64,000 nucleotides of DNA. It comes from Cordylochernes scorpioides (lineage: Eukaryota; Arthropoda; Arachnida; Pseudoscorpiones; Chernetidae). Shown here piece by piece: positions 53,361 to 63,990 of the stretch (the stretch's first letter is position 1; each line of letters starts with the position of its first letter). The position numbers and the translations under genes are program-made. The stretch lies in NCBI GenBank assembly GCA_030710605.1, contig CP092865.1, forward strand, positions 27,592,947 through 27,656,946, given 5' to 3'. The notes beneath the pieces are model-generated. The model made no database searches and was not told where the DNA came from. It worked only from the letters and a program-made list of their open reading frames with translations.

Positions 53361-54338
53361 ATGTCTTTGCTCCTGTCCATCTGTTTAATAATTCTCTTGA
53401 CCATAAAGATGTCATTTTCCACTCAGGACTGTCTTCCCCTCAACTCCTGCAAGGGCCAGGGTCTACCTGCTACCTGCCGCTGCGATCAACTCTGTCATAA
53501 GTTCGGCGATTGCTGCCACGATGCCGAAGTCTTCGACCTCACTTATGATACCTCCATCTGGAGCTGCAAGCCTCACATCCGTGGATCTGCTGTACGTGTC
53601 ATTCAGCGATGTCCTGAAGAAGAGGATGCCGAAATTCAGAAGATATGTTCAAGTGGTGGACTTCTAGAAGATCCTTTCACTTTAGTACCTGTCACCAGTA
53701 CCGTAACTGGCATCACTTACAGCAATGCCTTCTGTGCATCCTGTAATAGCGATATCAATGTTATACCATGGAAGCTTGAATTGTTGTGTCTTCAAGAAGG
53801 AAGTCCATCTTATAGTGTATCATCAACTCGATGGGGAATCTATCCAAAGAATGATTCATTTGAAGAATGCTTCTTTCAGCTTGTCCCACCAACAAATAAC
53901 ATCAGTCTAAGATCATGTAATCCATACTTATACCAGAATTGTGACGGATCGCCATGTTTGAAACATCACGCTTGGGTACAAGATCCTGAAGGTCATCTCT
54001 TCATCAATGCTGAATGCGCATCGTGTAATGGAATCGTTTCAACTCTTTCTTGCGTAGAGAACATCTCTTTAGATGATCCTACAGGACTTCCTCAAATGGA
54101 ATCGCTCAGCATTCTACTGGACATGATATCCTACGATGGCAATCCTCGTGTCAACAGAGTTGTGGCTTCAGTCGAGTCACGTCATCTGTGCGACGGCCCT
54201 AACCAAGTGTACGACAGTTTCTTCAACAAATGTCGAGAGGTGTATTGCTTCGATGGCTTTATCCTCAAAGATCATAAATGTGTCCGCCGGAAAAATAGAA
54301 GAAGGAAATATCTTGCAAGAAAAGGAATTTTAGTTTAG
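53361..54338 (+). CDS. Secreted cysteine-rich protein with somatomedin-B domain, 325 aa
   Basis: Residues 1-22 form a hydrophobic signal. A somatomedin-B domain follows at about 24-60 (C24, C30, C39, C41, C45, C51, C52, with the CRCDQLCHKFGDCCHD pattern). Two further Cys-rich segments have FCASCNSD and ECASCNG, and potential N-glycosylation sites lie at NDS and NIS. A basic C-terminus (RRKNRRRK) ends the protein, with no membrane segment. The arrangement resembles the ectodomains of arthropod adhesion/Methuselah-like receptors, so it may be a truncated receptor or a secreted derivative. The sequence TTTTCCACTCAG just before the first domain Cys is a good splice acceptor; the exon could instead start at 53426 with the signal on an upstream exon. 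GC content is above its surroundings, as expected for real coding sequence. Confidence 0.8.
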   Translation: MSLLLSICLIILLTIKMSFSTQDCLPLNSCKGQGLPATCRCDQLCHKFGDCCHDAEVFDLTYDTSIWSCKPHIRGSAVRVIQRCPEEEDAEIQKICSSGGLLEDPFTLVPVTSTVTGITYSNAFCASCNSDINVIPWKLELLCLQEGSPSYSVSSTRWGIYPKNDSFEECFFQLVPPTNNISLRSCNPYLYQNCDGSPCLKHHAWVQDPEGHLFINAECASCNGIVSTLSCVENISLDDPTGLPQMESLSILLDMISYDGNPRVNRVVASVESRHLCDGPNQVYDSFFNKCREVYCFDGFILKDHKCVRRKNRRRKYLARKGILV

Positions 54339-54686
54339 TAATTATAACCATTTTTATCTCTCTACATAAGAAATATATGTATTTCTATTTCTCTTAATTA
54401 TTAATGATTATATAATATTATATCTTTTTACACATTTTATGAGCTATATATTTTTAATATTTCAGAGATGGGAATTAGTAAAATTGATTTGATTGCTTTT
54501 ATAGAATTTTCTAGTTTCTTTAAATATCATATACTTCATGAAATTGAAAAAAGGAAGCTATTTATAAATGATCCATGTCTTTTATAGTATTTCTTTTTCC
54601 TTCTAAAGATGAATGCCCTATTTGGTTTCTGATAATAGAAGTTTCTATTGTTAGCGAAGACCTCTCTCTCTCTTTCGCCCTTGCAC

Positions 54687-54850
54687 ATACAATCGAACTT
54701 TGATAATTCAAAGCCCAAAAGACCAAAAAAAAATTCTAATTATCCAAAAATTTGAATTAAAAACGTTTTGAATAAAAGAATCAAAAGTCTAGGGACCAAG
54801 TTAAATATTGTAATTAAAGATGTTAGAATTATTCAAAGTTCTAACTGTGC
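54687..54850. repeat. Short TIR element, pogo-like
   Basis: ACAATCGAACTTTGATAATTC and a partial complement near 54825-54850 (AATTATTCAAAGTTCTAACTGT) bound an AT-rich core. It is weaker than 50509-50852. Confidence 0.5.
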
Positions 54851-55084
54851 AATCTCGGCGTGTTATTATTCGAAAATAAAATAATATAATTTTGTACAAT
54901 TGTACAACTCTATATATAAAATACATTTATAATACAGTTAATAGTGAGCACACATTATATCACAAGTATGATAGCATATTTTAGAGTAAAATTAACCACT
55001 TCTTTAATGATCATATTTAAATAATTTACTCAAATTTCCGAAAAACTATTTAAACTTTCAAGAATTTGAACGATCAAAAGTAGG

Positions 55085-55220
55085 CTATATACAAGATTTT
55101 TGTTAATATAACAACAGAGTTCAATTTAAATGTGTATACCTATATACATTTGTTTCCTTCTTTGTTTTTTTTTCTTCTATTAAACTTTCATCGTTTTTAT
55201 TGATCCACCCTTGTATGTAT
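55085..55220 (-). repeat. Mariner end, same family as 17600-17935
   Basis: The reverse complement shares ACAAATGTATATAGGTATAC and TGGATCAATAAAAACGATGA with the 17.6-kb copy. No transposase remains. Confidence 0.7.
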
Positions 55221-55389
55221 TGAACGAACTCAAAATGAAAGAAAATCTTTTATTTCTCATATGTGATAATATCATATCAAAATTCCATGGGATGTTAAAA
55301 CAGTTTTGAATGTTCAATGTGAATATTTTTGGATAAGTTCCACTAAGATTCAACCATACGCTCTCTATGCACTAGCCAAAATATAAGTT

Positions 55390-55610
55390 TATGAAAATTC
55401 GAAACTATTATATACGCGTATGATTCTTCTACAAATTAAACAATATCTAATGTTCTTACTACAATGGAAAAATTAAAAGGAGAGCCTGGTTAATTTTCCC
55501 ATTGCAGTAAGGGCAATAGATATTGTTTAATTTGTAAAAGAATCATACGCGTCTATAATAGTTTCGAATTTTCATAACAGATGGCGTGCTAATACATAAA
55601 AATATAAGTT
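55390..55610. repeat. Fold-back element, GCGCCATCTG family
   Basis: Arms with AATTCGAAACTATTATATAC and TCTATAATAGTTTCGAATTT pair over about 85 bases around AAGGAGAGCCTGGTTAA. One end continues ATAACAGATGGCGTGCTAAT. Confidence 0.8.
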
Positions 55611-55649
55611 TATAGCGACTTTTTCTATAAAAATGCATTTTTAGACACT

Positions 55650-55925
55650 AAATATAAGGATAAATGTTGCATCAACCCCAAGTTTTATTATTTTTATTCT
55701 TACCTAACATTTCAGCGTCTCTCTGTCACCTTTATCTAGGGAATTATAGTTTGGGTTCTATTTATTATATTTCATTTACATAAAGTTTTGTACATTGAAA
55801 AGGTGAGAATCTCTCTCCTTCATAGACTAAAATTATCTTTATAAAGGTAGAAGAGAGTTACCCCAAAACGTTAGGTAATAGAATAGAATTTTTTGTTGAT
55901 ATGTGCAACATTTATCCTATTTACA
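55650..55925. repeat. Palindromic element with possible decayed hammerhead-like arms
   Basis: GGATAAATGTTGCATCAACC and an imperfect complement at 55895-55925 bound arms containing (A)GATAAAGG and TGAAATGTTAGG on the minus strand, resembling the order seen at 20405-20684. Pairing of stem II is poor. Confidence 0.4.
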
Positions 55926-55966
55926 AAACTTTCCAACCAGTAAGTTTATATTGTCCCATTGTATAA

Positions 55967-56400
55967 TTATACAAGGTCATGGAGGCTAAATTCATAGATC
56001 AAATTCACTATCTTGGTAGAGTTGGAATATAGGTCCTGTCTTGAGGCTTCCATGCATTCCAAGAGATGGTCTGGTGAGGCCTCTTTGGTCCTGCAGATGG
56101 TGTATTGTGAGAAGGTCTTTACACCACCCTGAAAGAGAAGCTGTCTTGTATGGCCAGTTTTGAGCTTGAAAATACAGGTTGCTGCCTGTTGGCTCATTTC
56201 ACATTCCAGAATAGCTTCAGGCTTTTGGTTCAGGTACCAATGATGGAATATTGACTCCTGTGTTTTTGTATGCGTTTGAAAGAGTCGAAATTAAGATCAA
56301 AGTTAGGTATTGCTGCTGATTTTGCAATTGCATCTGCTGTGTCAACCAACCAGTAAGTGATTTCCACAAGTGAGAAGAATTAGGGAGACTGTTTTTGTGA
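55967..56400 (-). pseudogene. Non-LTR RNase H/C-terminal remnant (minus)
   Basis: Minus strand. VDTADAIAKSA (RNase H-like end) lies in one frame, then a frame at 56197-55967 has LKTGHTRQLLFQGG...C-x(9)-H-x(3)-C, the typical end of arthropod RNase H-bearing retroelement proteins. It is homologous to the plus-strand copy at 56874-57272. Confidence 0.7.
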
Positions 56401-56873
56401 AATATCATATACTATACGAATGGTCTATTTAACGAACAGTTTGAAATATTGTCAAGTAGCTCTACAAGCCAGGAAGCTCCATCTGTCAACCATCACTGGA
56501 GTCCGAGCCACAACAGGTGTGAGGAGTTCTTGAAATGTTATCTACAGATAAGAAACGAGACGACTCGGTGGCCAAACACACTTGTTATTATTATTATCCA
56601 GATAAGTTGTTTTTATGACTCCACAAAATCTCCCTTTCCCACCCTAAACACCATTTATTTTATAAATCAGAACTCTCTGCAATAGATACTCTTATAAAAA
56701 AGATCAACATCAACTTACACAAGCAAAATAATAATCTACTCCGACGCAAGAACAGCCATTTATACCCTTTAAATCTGCTTCTACAGTCAAGAACTTCTTC
56801 TCAAGAGCATCGCTAAATCTGTAAACCGACTCCCAGCCTTGTTACAGTGCAATGGCTTTCAGTTCATGTTTGA

Positions 56874-57272
56874 ATTCCTGGAATTGAGCTAGCAGACTCA
56901 CTGGAAAAGTCTGGAGCTCTTGGCCTCCCTGAGGCCATAAAATCTACCACCCAACTAGACGAAAGAGACGTCTTCATCAAGACTCACTGTCTTCCAGAAT
57001 TGAAATTTACTGCTGCACATCACCGGTACAGATCAGCAGGAACAAGCACCAATTTTGTTCTCCCAAGGGAACAACAGTCTTTCATTTCCACAATTAAGTC
57101 TGGTCATCTACGGACAATGACTTTCCAGAATGGTTACAAGGTTTTCTTACTATGTACTAAGTTAAATTCTCAACCTGCAACCCCAAAACACATTATTGAC
57201 TGTATTGACTCATCCATTGATGAACTCTACTCATCCCCACAAGACACCATCAAAAGTCTCAATCTCTACTAG
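56874..57272 (+). pseudogene. Non-LTR RNase H/C-terminal remnant (plus)
   Basis: The frame is open from 56874 to the stop at 57270-57272. It starts within GIELADSLEKSGA (RNase H end), passes a LDERDVFIKTHCLP linker, and ends with IKSGHLRTMTFQNG...ATPKHIIDCID. Upstream text (56700-56870) keeps RNase H-like scraps such as YSDARTAI with stops. Confidence 0.75.
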
Positions 57273-57299
57273 CTTGATATCCTAATATGATTGTGAATA

Positions 57300-57770
57300 G
57301 AGATAAGAAAGAAGAAGAGAAAATGATTTTTTTTAATTGACTCTCAACATATAGATAACTCTGTATGTTTATATAATTTCATATTGGAGATCTTAAAGGT
57401 AAATGATGCCCCCTTATAATAAATTAATTTACCAATTTTCTCTTCCTTTATTTGTTTCCGCAACAATTTGACCATTTTACTATACATTACTTCATTCTGC
57501 CAACGTGTTGTTCTATAACAATGTAGCGCCTGCAAGTATTCAAATCTTTATCTTAGTTCAACAATTTATTCTATTTTATTTGTTTTATCTCTTAATTTTT
57601 AACTTTAACACATTTAGCATTATAGTATATTGTATATATGTAAATATTATAAAATTTGACAATAAAACTTTGGTTTATCTCAACTCTTTTGGTATGAAAT
57701 TATTTTATAACACAAAACAAGAACCCTTATTATGACACAGTCTTACGTGGATTCTCTACGAAGTCTGGAA
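57300..57770. other. No supported gene
   Basis: AT-rich. Frames at 57344-57735 are not convincing. Confidence 0.4.
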
Positions 57771-57781
57771 TAAGGCAATAA

Positions 57782-57960
57782 AGGCATATCCTGACCAGGA
57801 GCACATGTGCTTTTTAGATGGCAGAGCGCCAACAGAAATCAACTAAACGTTGATTTAGTCTGTTCCCTGATATTTGGCCAACCCATTTTCTTGATAAATC
57901 AAGAAAAAGGCATCCACGAACGCGTTTCGGGCTGTTGGCCCTCGTCAGCGTGGAGCAGGC
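57782..57960 (-). repeat. Hammerhead-bearing short retroelement, copy B (GCACATGTGC family)
   Basis: On the minus strand a hammerhead (57954-57913) is followed by CCTTTTTCTTGATTTATCAA, TTGGCCAAATATCAGGGAAC and the family tail AGCACATGTGC...GGATATGCC. This copy links the palindromic family (29272, 35022, 52490) to hammerheads. Confidence 0.85.
57913..57954 (-). ncRNA. Hammerhead ribozyme (complete canonical fold)
   Basis: Minus strand: CTGACGA core, GGGC/GCCC stem II closed by CAACA, and GAAA. A self-complementary ACGCGT is stem III, and the cleavage site is after GUU (between 57919 and 57918). A perfect 6-bp stem I pairs CGUGGA with UCCACG. All conserved core bases are present. Confidence 0.8.
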
Positions 57961-58199
57961 TGTACCACTGAGACAAAAAATGTTTTGGTCCCAAAGGCTT
58001 CTTGAGAAACCAAGAATATATATATGCCTAAAGTATCCAGGCTACCTTCCAGAGAAGGAGTCTAACATGCTGACAATAGTATCTATAAGTCATTCACGGG
58101 TGGGACGTCTCAAGGCAGGATTGGGCATGAAGGGACAGATGAAGAAGCAGTTATTCATTGCGTCACGTTAACTACGAGAATCAATTGTGACGTAAGTAA

Positions 58200-61100
58200 A
58201 CACGGGGGGGGGGGGGACTCATCCATGGTTGGTGCTCAGAGCGTCACCAGCTCGCCACCAGAGTCCAGTACCTGGCGCACGCTCTGGCTGCTGATGCGGA
58301 TATTGAGCACCGCTGATTTCTGCAGGACAACAGTCTCAGCCGCACGCCTTTTCCAAACACGCTACAATAGACGCTGGCATAAAGTGTCCTGCACTTCCAG
58401 GAGAGCAGCCCGCGTTTGAAAGCTAAGGTAGAGGCACCATTGAATAAGTGTCAGACGATCGCCTGGGGTAGCAGGTCTGGCGACCGCAGAAGCCTGTTGT
58501 CGCCTTGAAACACAAGGTTTTCAGACTGTCGTGAGCAAGAACCCAGTGGTCTATCTAAAGAACGCTAAAGTTGGCTTTCGGGGGACTCATCTGTATTCTC
58601 TTTCTTGGTGAGAACCAGATATCAGGAATAATCATCGGTAGCCGCGCCCATTGACGCCTGGACAGCCTACAACCAGTCGAGCCGAAGCTGATCCTCGTTG
58701 TCCAGAAGACAGACGTCACCCTCGGAGACCGACGGTGCCGAGATGTTTCCGAGAAGCCATGAGAACTGGCTTATTTCCTACGAGAAGTGTGGTAGCCGCG
58801 CCTACTCCGGCCGATGGTAGTCTCTAGTTAAACATATCCATAGAGAGACGATGCATGTTATATCCCAGTATCATGCAGCTACCTGCCACACGGGCAAAGC
58901 CAACCGACGGCAGGCCACGAATAAAGAGAAACCACCTTTCGATGCCTCACTTCAGTGGCTCCATTAAGAATATCGTGCAGCCTATGACAGTCAGCGATTC
59001 TCGGAGGTCCAGAAGATTTCTACTCAATCTGTGGCTCCCAGGAACTTCGCAATAAGCCGAGGCTCTTGGCAAAGTTGGACATCATCCCGGAAGAAACAAG
59101 GAACTCTTCGAAGATCAGAGCTTTGAGTTCAAACTGAGCCTCATCACTGATAAACCTCCCATCCGTGCGGTCGAGGATCCTATCTAGACAGAGCGACTGT
59201 GGGGACACCCCAATACTGTATAAGGTATTTCTGAAACGCAGCCCTCCCTCGCCCTGGCGACCGAGCCTGTTTTCCATAGAGGACAGCAACCCATCCGAGA
59301 AAGGTACACTTTAGGCCCCCTAACTTCAACACGACCATCAGATAGGTTCTGTTTAGACTGATGAAAGCCGAAATCAAGTCTTTCGAAGTGACAGCGAGCG
59401 GCGTGTCATATCAAAAGTTCCAAGAGTTGAAAGGCTGGTTGGCCTGTAGAATATCTACTTCGTCAGCACGAAGATTTTGCTGCGTCTCTGTGATAAGGTT
59501 CCTGGAAGCCTCTAAGACCTTCACAAACTCCCAGGACAGCTTATCTTATTCTGAGAAACGATCATTATGAAAGCAGCGGATGGTGCCGCAATCTTGGCGC
59601 AAGAAATGTCGGTGATAAAAAGCTGCTTCCACTTTTCAATCTCCGAGAAGTTATTTTGATGTGTGAGTCGCACTGGCTTTAGCAGAGCTCGAAGTCTGGA
59701 CGAAGCGACTGCTAAAGTGCGCCAGAAGGAGACGTTTCAATTGTATCCCTGAAATGGCGTTACCATTATCATACGTGTAGGTGGCTGGGAAGAAGCGCCT
59801 ATGGTTTTGAAGGAAGAGTAGTCGAAGCGGACATCGTCGTTCTCGAGGCACTGGACCTCTTGATATATCCACAATCGAACTGGACGACGGCAGGCGCGAG
59901 AGAGCAAACCACCGAGAACGGATCGATCTTTATCCTGTTCTAATGGTTCTACAGTATCGGAGGTAACATTTTTTTCTAGGTCTTTCATGTGATGTCATCT
60001 ATGCACATTTATATTCGATCGATGGACAAGTTCGACCGTAACAGTTTTCCCATGCAGAGTCCTGTAGAAATTATTTTCTCATTTGAATTAGGACAACACG
60101 GTGGTCCAAAGAGACATAGACAATGGTTAAGAATTGAGTGAGGCGATCGCATAAGCCTAATAGAAGTGGGATTCTGACAAGTCGGCGTGCGTTGACGTAG
60201 CTTCCAATGATGGTGATCTCGGGGTACTCCAGTGCAGCATTGAACGAAGGCGGTGTCCATGAAGTCGGCTCGGTACAGCATCTTTGCGATATTTCTACTG
60301 AACCATATTCCAGGTTCTTAGGCGACTACTCTGAAATATTCAGTCACAGGCGATCCACGGACCTTCTTTGGTAATCGGCATATCTCTTTGAGAGCATTAT
60401 AAATATGCACGTCATGGAGACTCCTCGGAAGGTGAGGTTAACGATGGCAACCTTATAACGTCATAGTATCCGCGGCCGATAAACAACAACCCCCGTCCGT
60501 AGAGATGAAGGCAAGGCCCGATCCTACGGTGGTCGTTGCTAACAAACGACAGCGCTGTAGCCGTTGTAGAGGTCTCCTACATTCTCCAAAGATATGTCGT
60601 TAGACTCCTGCAGATAGCAGATGTTAATCTCGTCCTATTTGAGAAAACAACTAAGCTAAATTCTCTTCCATGAAGAGCGGAAAGGTCCCGGGGATTCAGG
60701 GTTACAATTTAAACGGTCGTTCGGTCTGCCAAGCAGAATATCTTGCCGTGAAAGATCTTTATATAGGTGCTGCTTGTCTCCGGTGGTGGTGGTGTCTTGT
60801 CCATGGAGTGCTCCATGGAAGGGGGGGATGCCATTGCCCCGTTTGTCAGCAACGATTCAGAGTTCTCTGTAGGCGTTCACGGTTACTGTAGAGACTCGGG
60901 GCTATCCCCACCGTACTTCGCCCTACAGGGCAGTCCCTTACTTGTGATGTTTCTCCTACCCGCCACGTGTAGAGGAGCTTGTCTCCGGTATAAGAGCCAT
61001 TAGCGTGTTGGCCAAGGGATCTCTCTTCTACTCGTTGGTTAAAGCAGATAGAAGCTTTCCATTTTGTCATTGTTGGTGAATGTCTTACCGAGTTATTTCC

Positions 61101-61310
61101 GAGCCAAGTCCAGTGACTGAACTTTATCCAGATCTTAAGGCTTCTTGTCATTCTCCCTGAGAATATTAATTTGCGTTTGAGCCATTTTGCGTTTGTGCTG
61201 AAGTGAAGGAAGCTCCTAAACTCCATTGAGCTCCTTTGACGGAGAGAAGTATCTACAATATCTCTTTTTATGTTCTCTTTACGTCGCTGGTAGGTTCTCG
61301 ACATCAGACG
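58200..61310 (-). pseudogene. Degenerate non-LTR retrotransposon, endonuclease and RT
   Basis: A GC-richer block. On the minus strand, around 60350-60680, text reading INICYLQESNDISLENVGD... fits an AP-type endonuclease motif. Around 59360-59040, pieces read LNRTYLMVVLKL, FLGWVAVLY, RFRNTLYSIGVSPQSLCL and SSGMMSNFAKSLGLLRSSW, matching the RT order of Tx1/L1-like elements. Frames shift repeatedly and stops are common, so it is dead. A G run at about 58205-58217 marks one edge. Family assignment is by eye. Confidence 0.65.
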
Positions 61311-61375
61311 ACATCAACTGATAATTGATTTTTCAAAAAACTTCTAAGAAAACAATTGGTCGTTGAATTACAGCC

Positions 61376-61560
61376 TCCACCACACTTACGAGGACCAACA
61401 GTCAAGAACGCACACGTGGTTGGCTTTTCTTTATTTATTAAGAGATAGTATTTGGCCATTATTGTGGAATAAAAAAACGACGATTAGTTAATATTTATTT
61501 CTCTAGATAAGGAAAGTAACCAGCAACGTTCAGTTGCTCGATCAGAAGATGTTTTTTAAA
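61376..61560 (+). repeat. Hammerhead-bearing short retroelement, copy C (decayed ribozyme)
   Basis: The order is as in 45813-46020: a decayed core (CTTACGA, with G5 lost), GGACCAACAGTC stem II, GTGGTTGGCTTTTCTT and TATTTGGCCA. The tail is TTCAGTTGCTCGATCAGAAG, similar to copy A's. Confidence 0.7.
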
Positions 61561-61564
61561 AGCT

Positions 61565-62380
61565 TTTATTTAACTTGCTTTCCTGTCTGTCTATCCACAA
61601 ATCTTGTAATCGGTGTTCAGTATATTTCTAGAACAGGTAGAAATCTCAAATTTTGTACACTTAATAGAACCTGATGACAATGCAAGTTGACAAATTTTAG
61701 ATTTCGGGGTTATCAGAATGGCCAGGAATGGACAAATTTTCAAATTCCTTTTCAAAATTTCAAATTTAATTTTGATATGCGTCCATATCACATAGAAGTA
61801 TCATATTTAGAGAAGAGGTGAAAATATAGCAAACAATTATAAAAATCGCTAATCCGTTGCTACATGTTAAATCACATTAGGTTCAGAATTCATGATGATC
61901 GTCCCCCACCGCTTTTATTTTCACTCAGATACATCGAATTCCTCAATGACAACATATATAATATCTTATTTTTTCCGTTTTAGGGCATTGAAATAAAAGC
62001 TTTTTTTTAAATGTCTTTTTATTTATTAATTATTAAAATTAATTTATTGTATATCATTTTACATTGATGTTATATATAATTCTCTATTCAATAATCTCCT
62101 AATAAATAAATTCGGAAATCGCTACAAGAATTCCTTTTTCTTAACACCTATTGAGACAAACCTTCTTTAGAGAACTTGGTGCCTGTCATTTGAACGATTG
62201 TGTGTGGATCAAGATGATAGAACCATGTTTCATCTTCAGTTATTATAATTTTACAAGCTTCTATTTAGATTTATCTGTTCATACGTTTGGGTCAAATCCT
62301 GTAATTGTTTTTTCGCCTACTCACCGATTTCCATCTGAGCTGATATTTTACATAGACATATTTATCTTTGAACTAGTTTT
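61565..62380. other. No supported gene
   Basis: AT-rich. The frames at 61591-61791 and 62151-62444 have no recognisable family. Confidence 0.45.
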
Positions 62381-62384
62381 GACG

Positions 62385-62570
62385 CTAATGATTCTTTTAA
62401 AAATAAATCAATTTTCTACTGCCCTTACTTCAACGATAAAATAATGGGATTGAAAATATCATTGCAATAAGGGCAGTAGAAAATTGATTTATTTTTAAAA
62501 CAATCATACGCTTCAAAAATAGTTCAAAGTTTTCATAACAGATGTCCCGCTAATGCATTATATTAACATC
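62385..62570. repeat. Fold-back element, GCGCCATCTG family
   Basis: Arms AAATAAATCAATTTTCTACTG and complement around AAATAATGGGATTGAAA; one end extends to ATAACAGATGTCCCGCTAAT. Confidence 0.75.
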
Positions 62571-62686
62571 TATCTTAAATGGCAATTCAATGAATCAATC
62601 ATAAAAACCTACATTAATTATTAATGAATTGATTATTTTAATTGATATGGGATTATCAATAGAAATAGTCTTGTTTGTATATGTGG

Positions 62687-62828
62687 TCACACAAAGGTAC
62701 CAAATTCCTCAACATTGTCATTGAGCATGTTGGGAACAAGAACTCCGTAGTTGGCAAGGGCCTGTCCAAACTCAAGACGGCTTGTAGCTCCTGATAGGAT
62801 CCAGACATCCCCTCGGAGAAGGCTCCGT
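62687..62828 (-). other. Putative protein-coding exon, unidentified
   Basis: On the minus strand, after an acceptor-like TATTTGAAACAG, a frame reads DVWILSGATSRLEFGQALAN and on to VEEFGTFV before TGA at 62689-62687. Composition and GC content look coding; a GGTACC donor-like site lies near the end. I do not recognise the protein. The last 16 bases (GGTACCTTTGTGTGAC on the minus strand) recur at 62918-62934, so part may belong to a repeat. Confidence 0.35.
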
Positions 62829-63126
62829 CTGTTTCAAATATTTTTATTTTAAATCTAATTTTTAAACTTCACATTGCTTTTGACTAGGTGTCAATAAAAT
62901 TGCTTTAATTGTCAATTGTCACACAAAGGTACCTCAGGACACGTTGTATGGATGTTTTACTCCCTTATGTGACCTCTGGGGGATAGACTTCTAACGGACG
63001 CTAGAAATATAAACTGTAAACTTGTAAATAAGTAAATACATGAGTTTCTAATTAGGTAAAGTGCTTTGCTAGTTCTTATTTATTATTGCTGACTTTATCA
63101 TTTATTTTATTTATTTATAATAAATA

Positions 63127-63303
63127 CAGACACACCTGTCTATAGAGTCCCCTCTTGGGATTCATCAAAATAGGGTGCTATAGAGAGGGGGTGCTATAGA
63201 CAGGTCACTTTTAATGTAAATCGCATCGTACTACGTATTTAAAATCGGGCGTTATAGAGAGGAAGGCGCTATTTAGAGGGGACGCTATAGACAGGTTTAA
63301 CTG
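63127..63303. repeat. Tigger/pogo-like short element (177 bp)
   Basis: CAGACACACCTGTCTATAGA and the complement of CTATAGACAGGTTTAACTG form the ends, flanked by TA at 63125-63126 and 63304-63305. Internal CTATAGAGAGG motifs repeat. It is non-coding. Confidence 0.85.
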
Positions 63304-63649
63304 TATTTGTGTTTTTAATTCTCAATTGTTCACTTTTTTAAAGAATAACTAAAAATATTTTTTAGAGTTGATTATTTGAATGTAAAATATATTAAATAAT
63401 TAAAAGTAACATTTTTTTAAATAAATAAATATGTCTATTTGGATTATTAGGTATTTATAAATATATTCTAATTATATATATAAATAAAAAAGTTAATCGT
63501 CATCAATATAGAAAACGTGAAATAAACAGCTGCTAGATTGGCTGGTGTTTGAATTTTTAAAATCTATAAATTATTAAAATAAAACATTGTTGTGTCTAAA
63601 TAACTACTTGTTACTTGTTTAAACTTTAATTCTGATTAAATTACTTGTA

Positions 63650-63990
63650 TAACGAATTAAGACATTAAGACGCAAATGTTTCTTTTCACATATAAAATAA
63701 ACTTCTACTGTCCTTACTGCGATGAAAAAAATATTGGGAGGGCTTGGCTCATCAGTGAACACTCCCAGCGGTTTCACCAATTTAATCCACCAAACCGCTT
63801 CTTTAGAGCTCTTATACTGTATTGGATGATTCTGCGTTTATATGCTATAGCATAGGATTCACCACTGAAGAACCAAGCCCTCCCAATATTTTTTCATCTC
63901 AGTAAGAACAGTAGAAGTTTGATTTATTTGTGAGAAGAAACATTCGCGTCTTAATGTCTAAATTCGTTATATATAGATGGCACGTTATTG
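63650..63990. repeat. Long-armed fold-back element at window end
   Basis: Arms of about 95 bases (from TAACGAATTAAGACATTAAG to AATATTGGGAGGGCTTGG) pair with 63870-63970 around a 130-base centre. The outer ATATAGATGGCACGTTATTG relates it to the GCGCCATCTG family. Confidence 0.8.

Noticed and set aside
60670..61003. Plus-strand cysteine-rich frames in the GC-rich block
   Set aside because: They are antisense to the recognisable non-LTR endonuclease and RT pieces.
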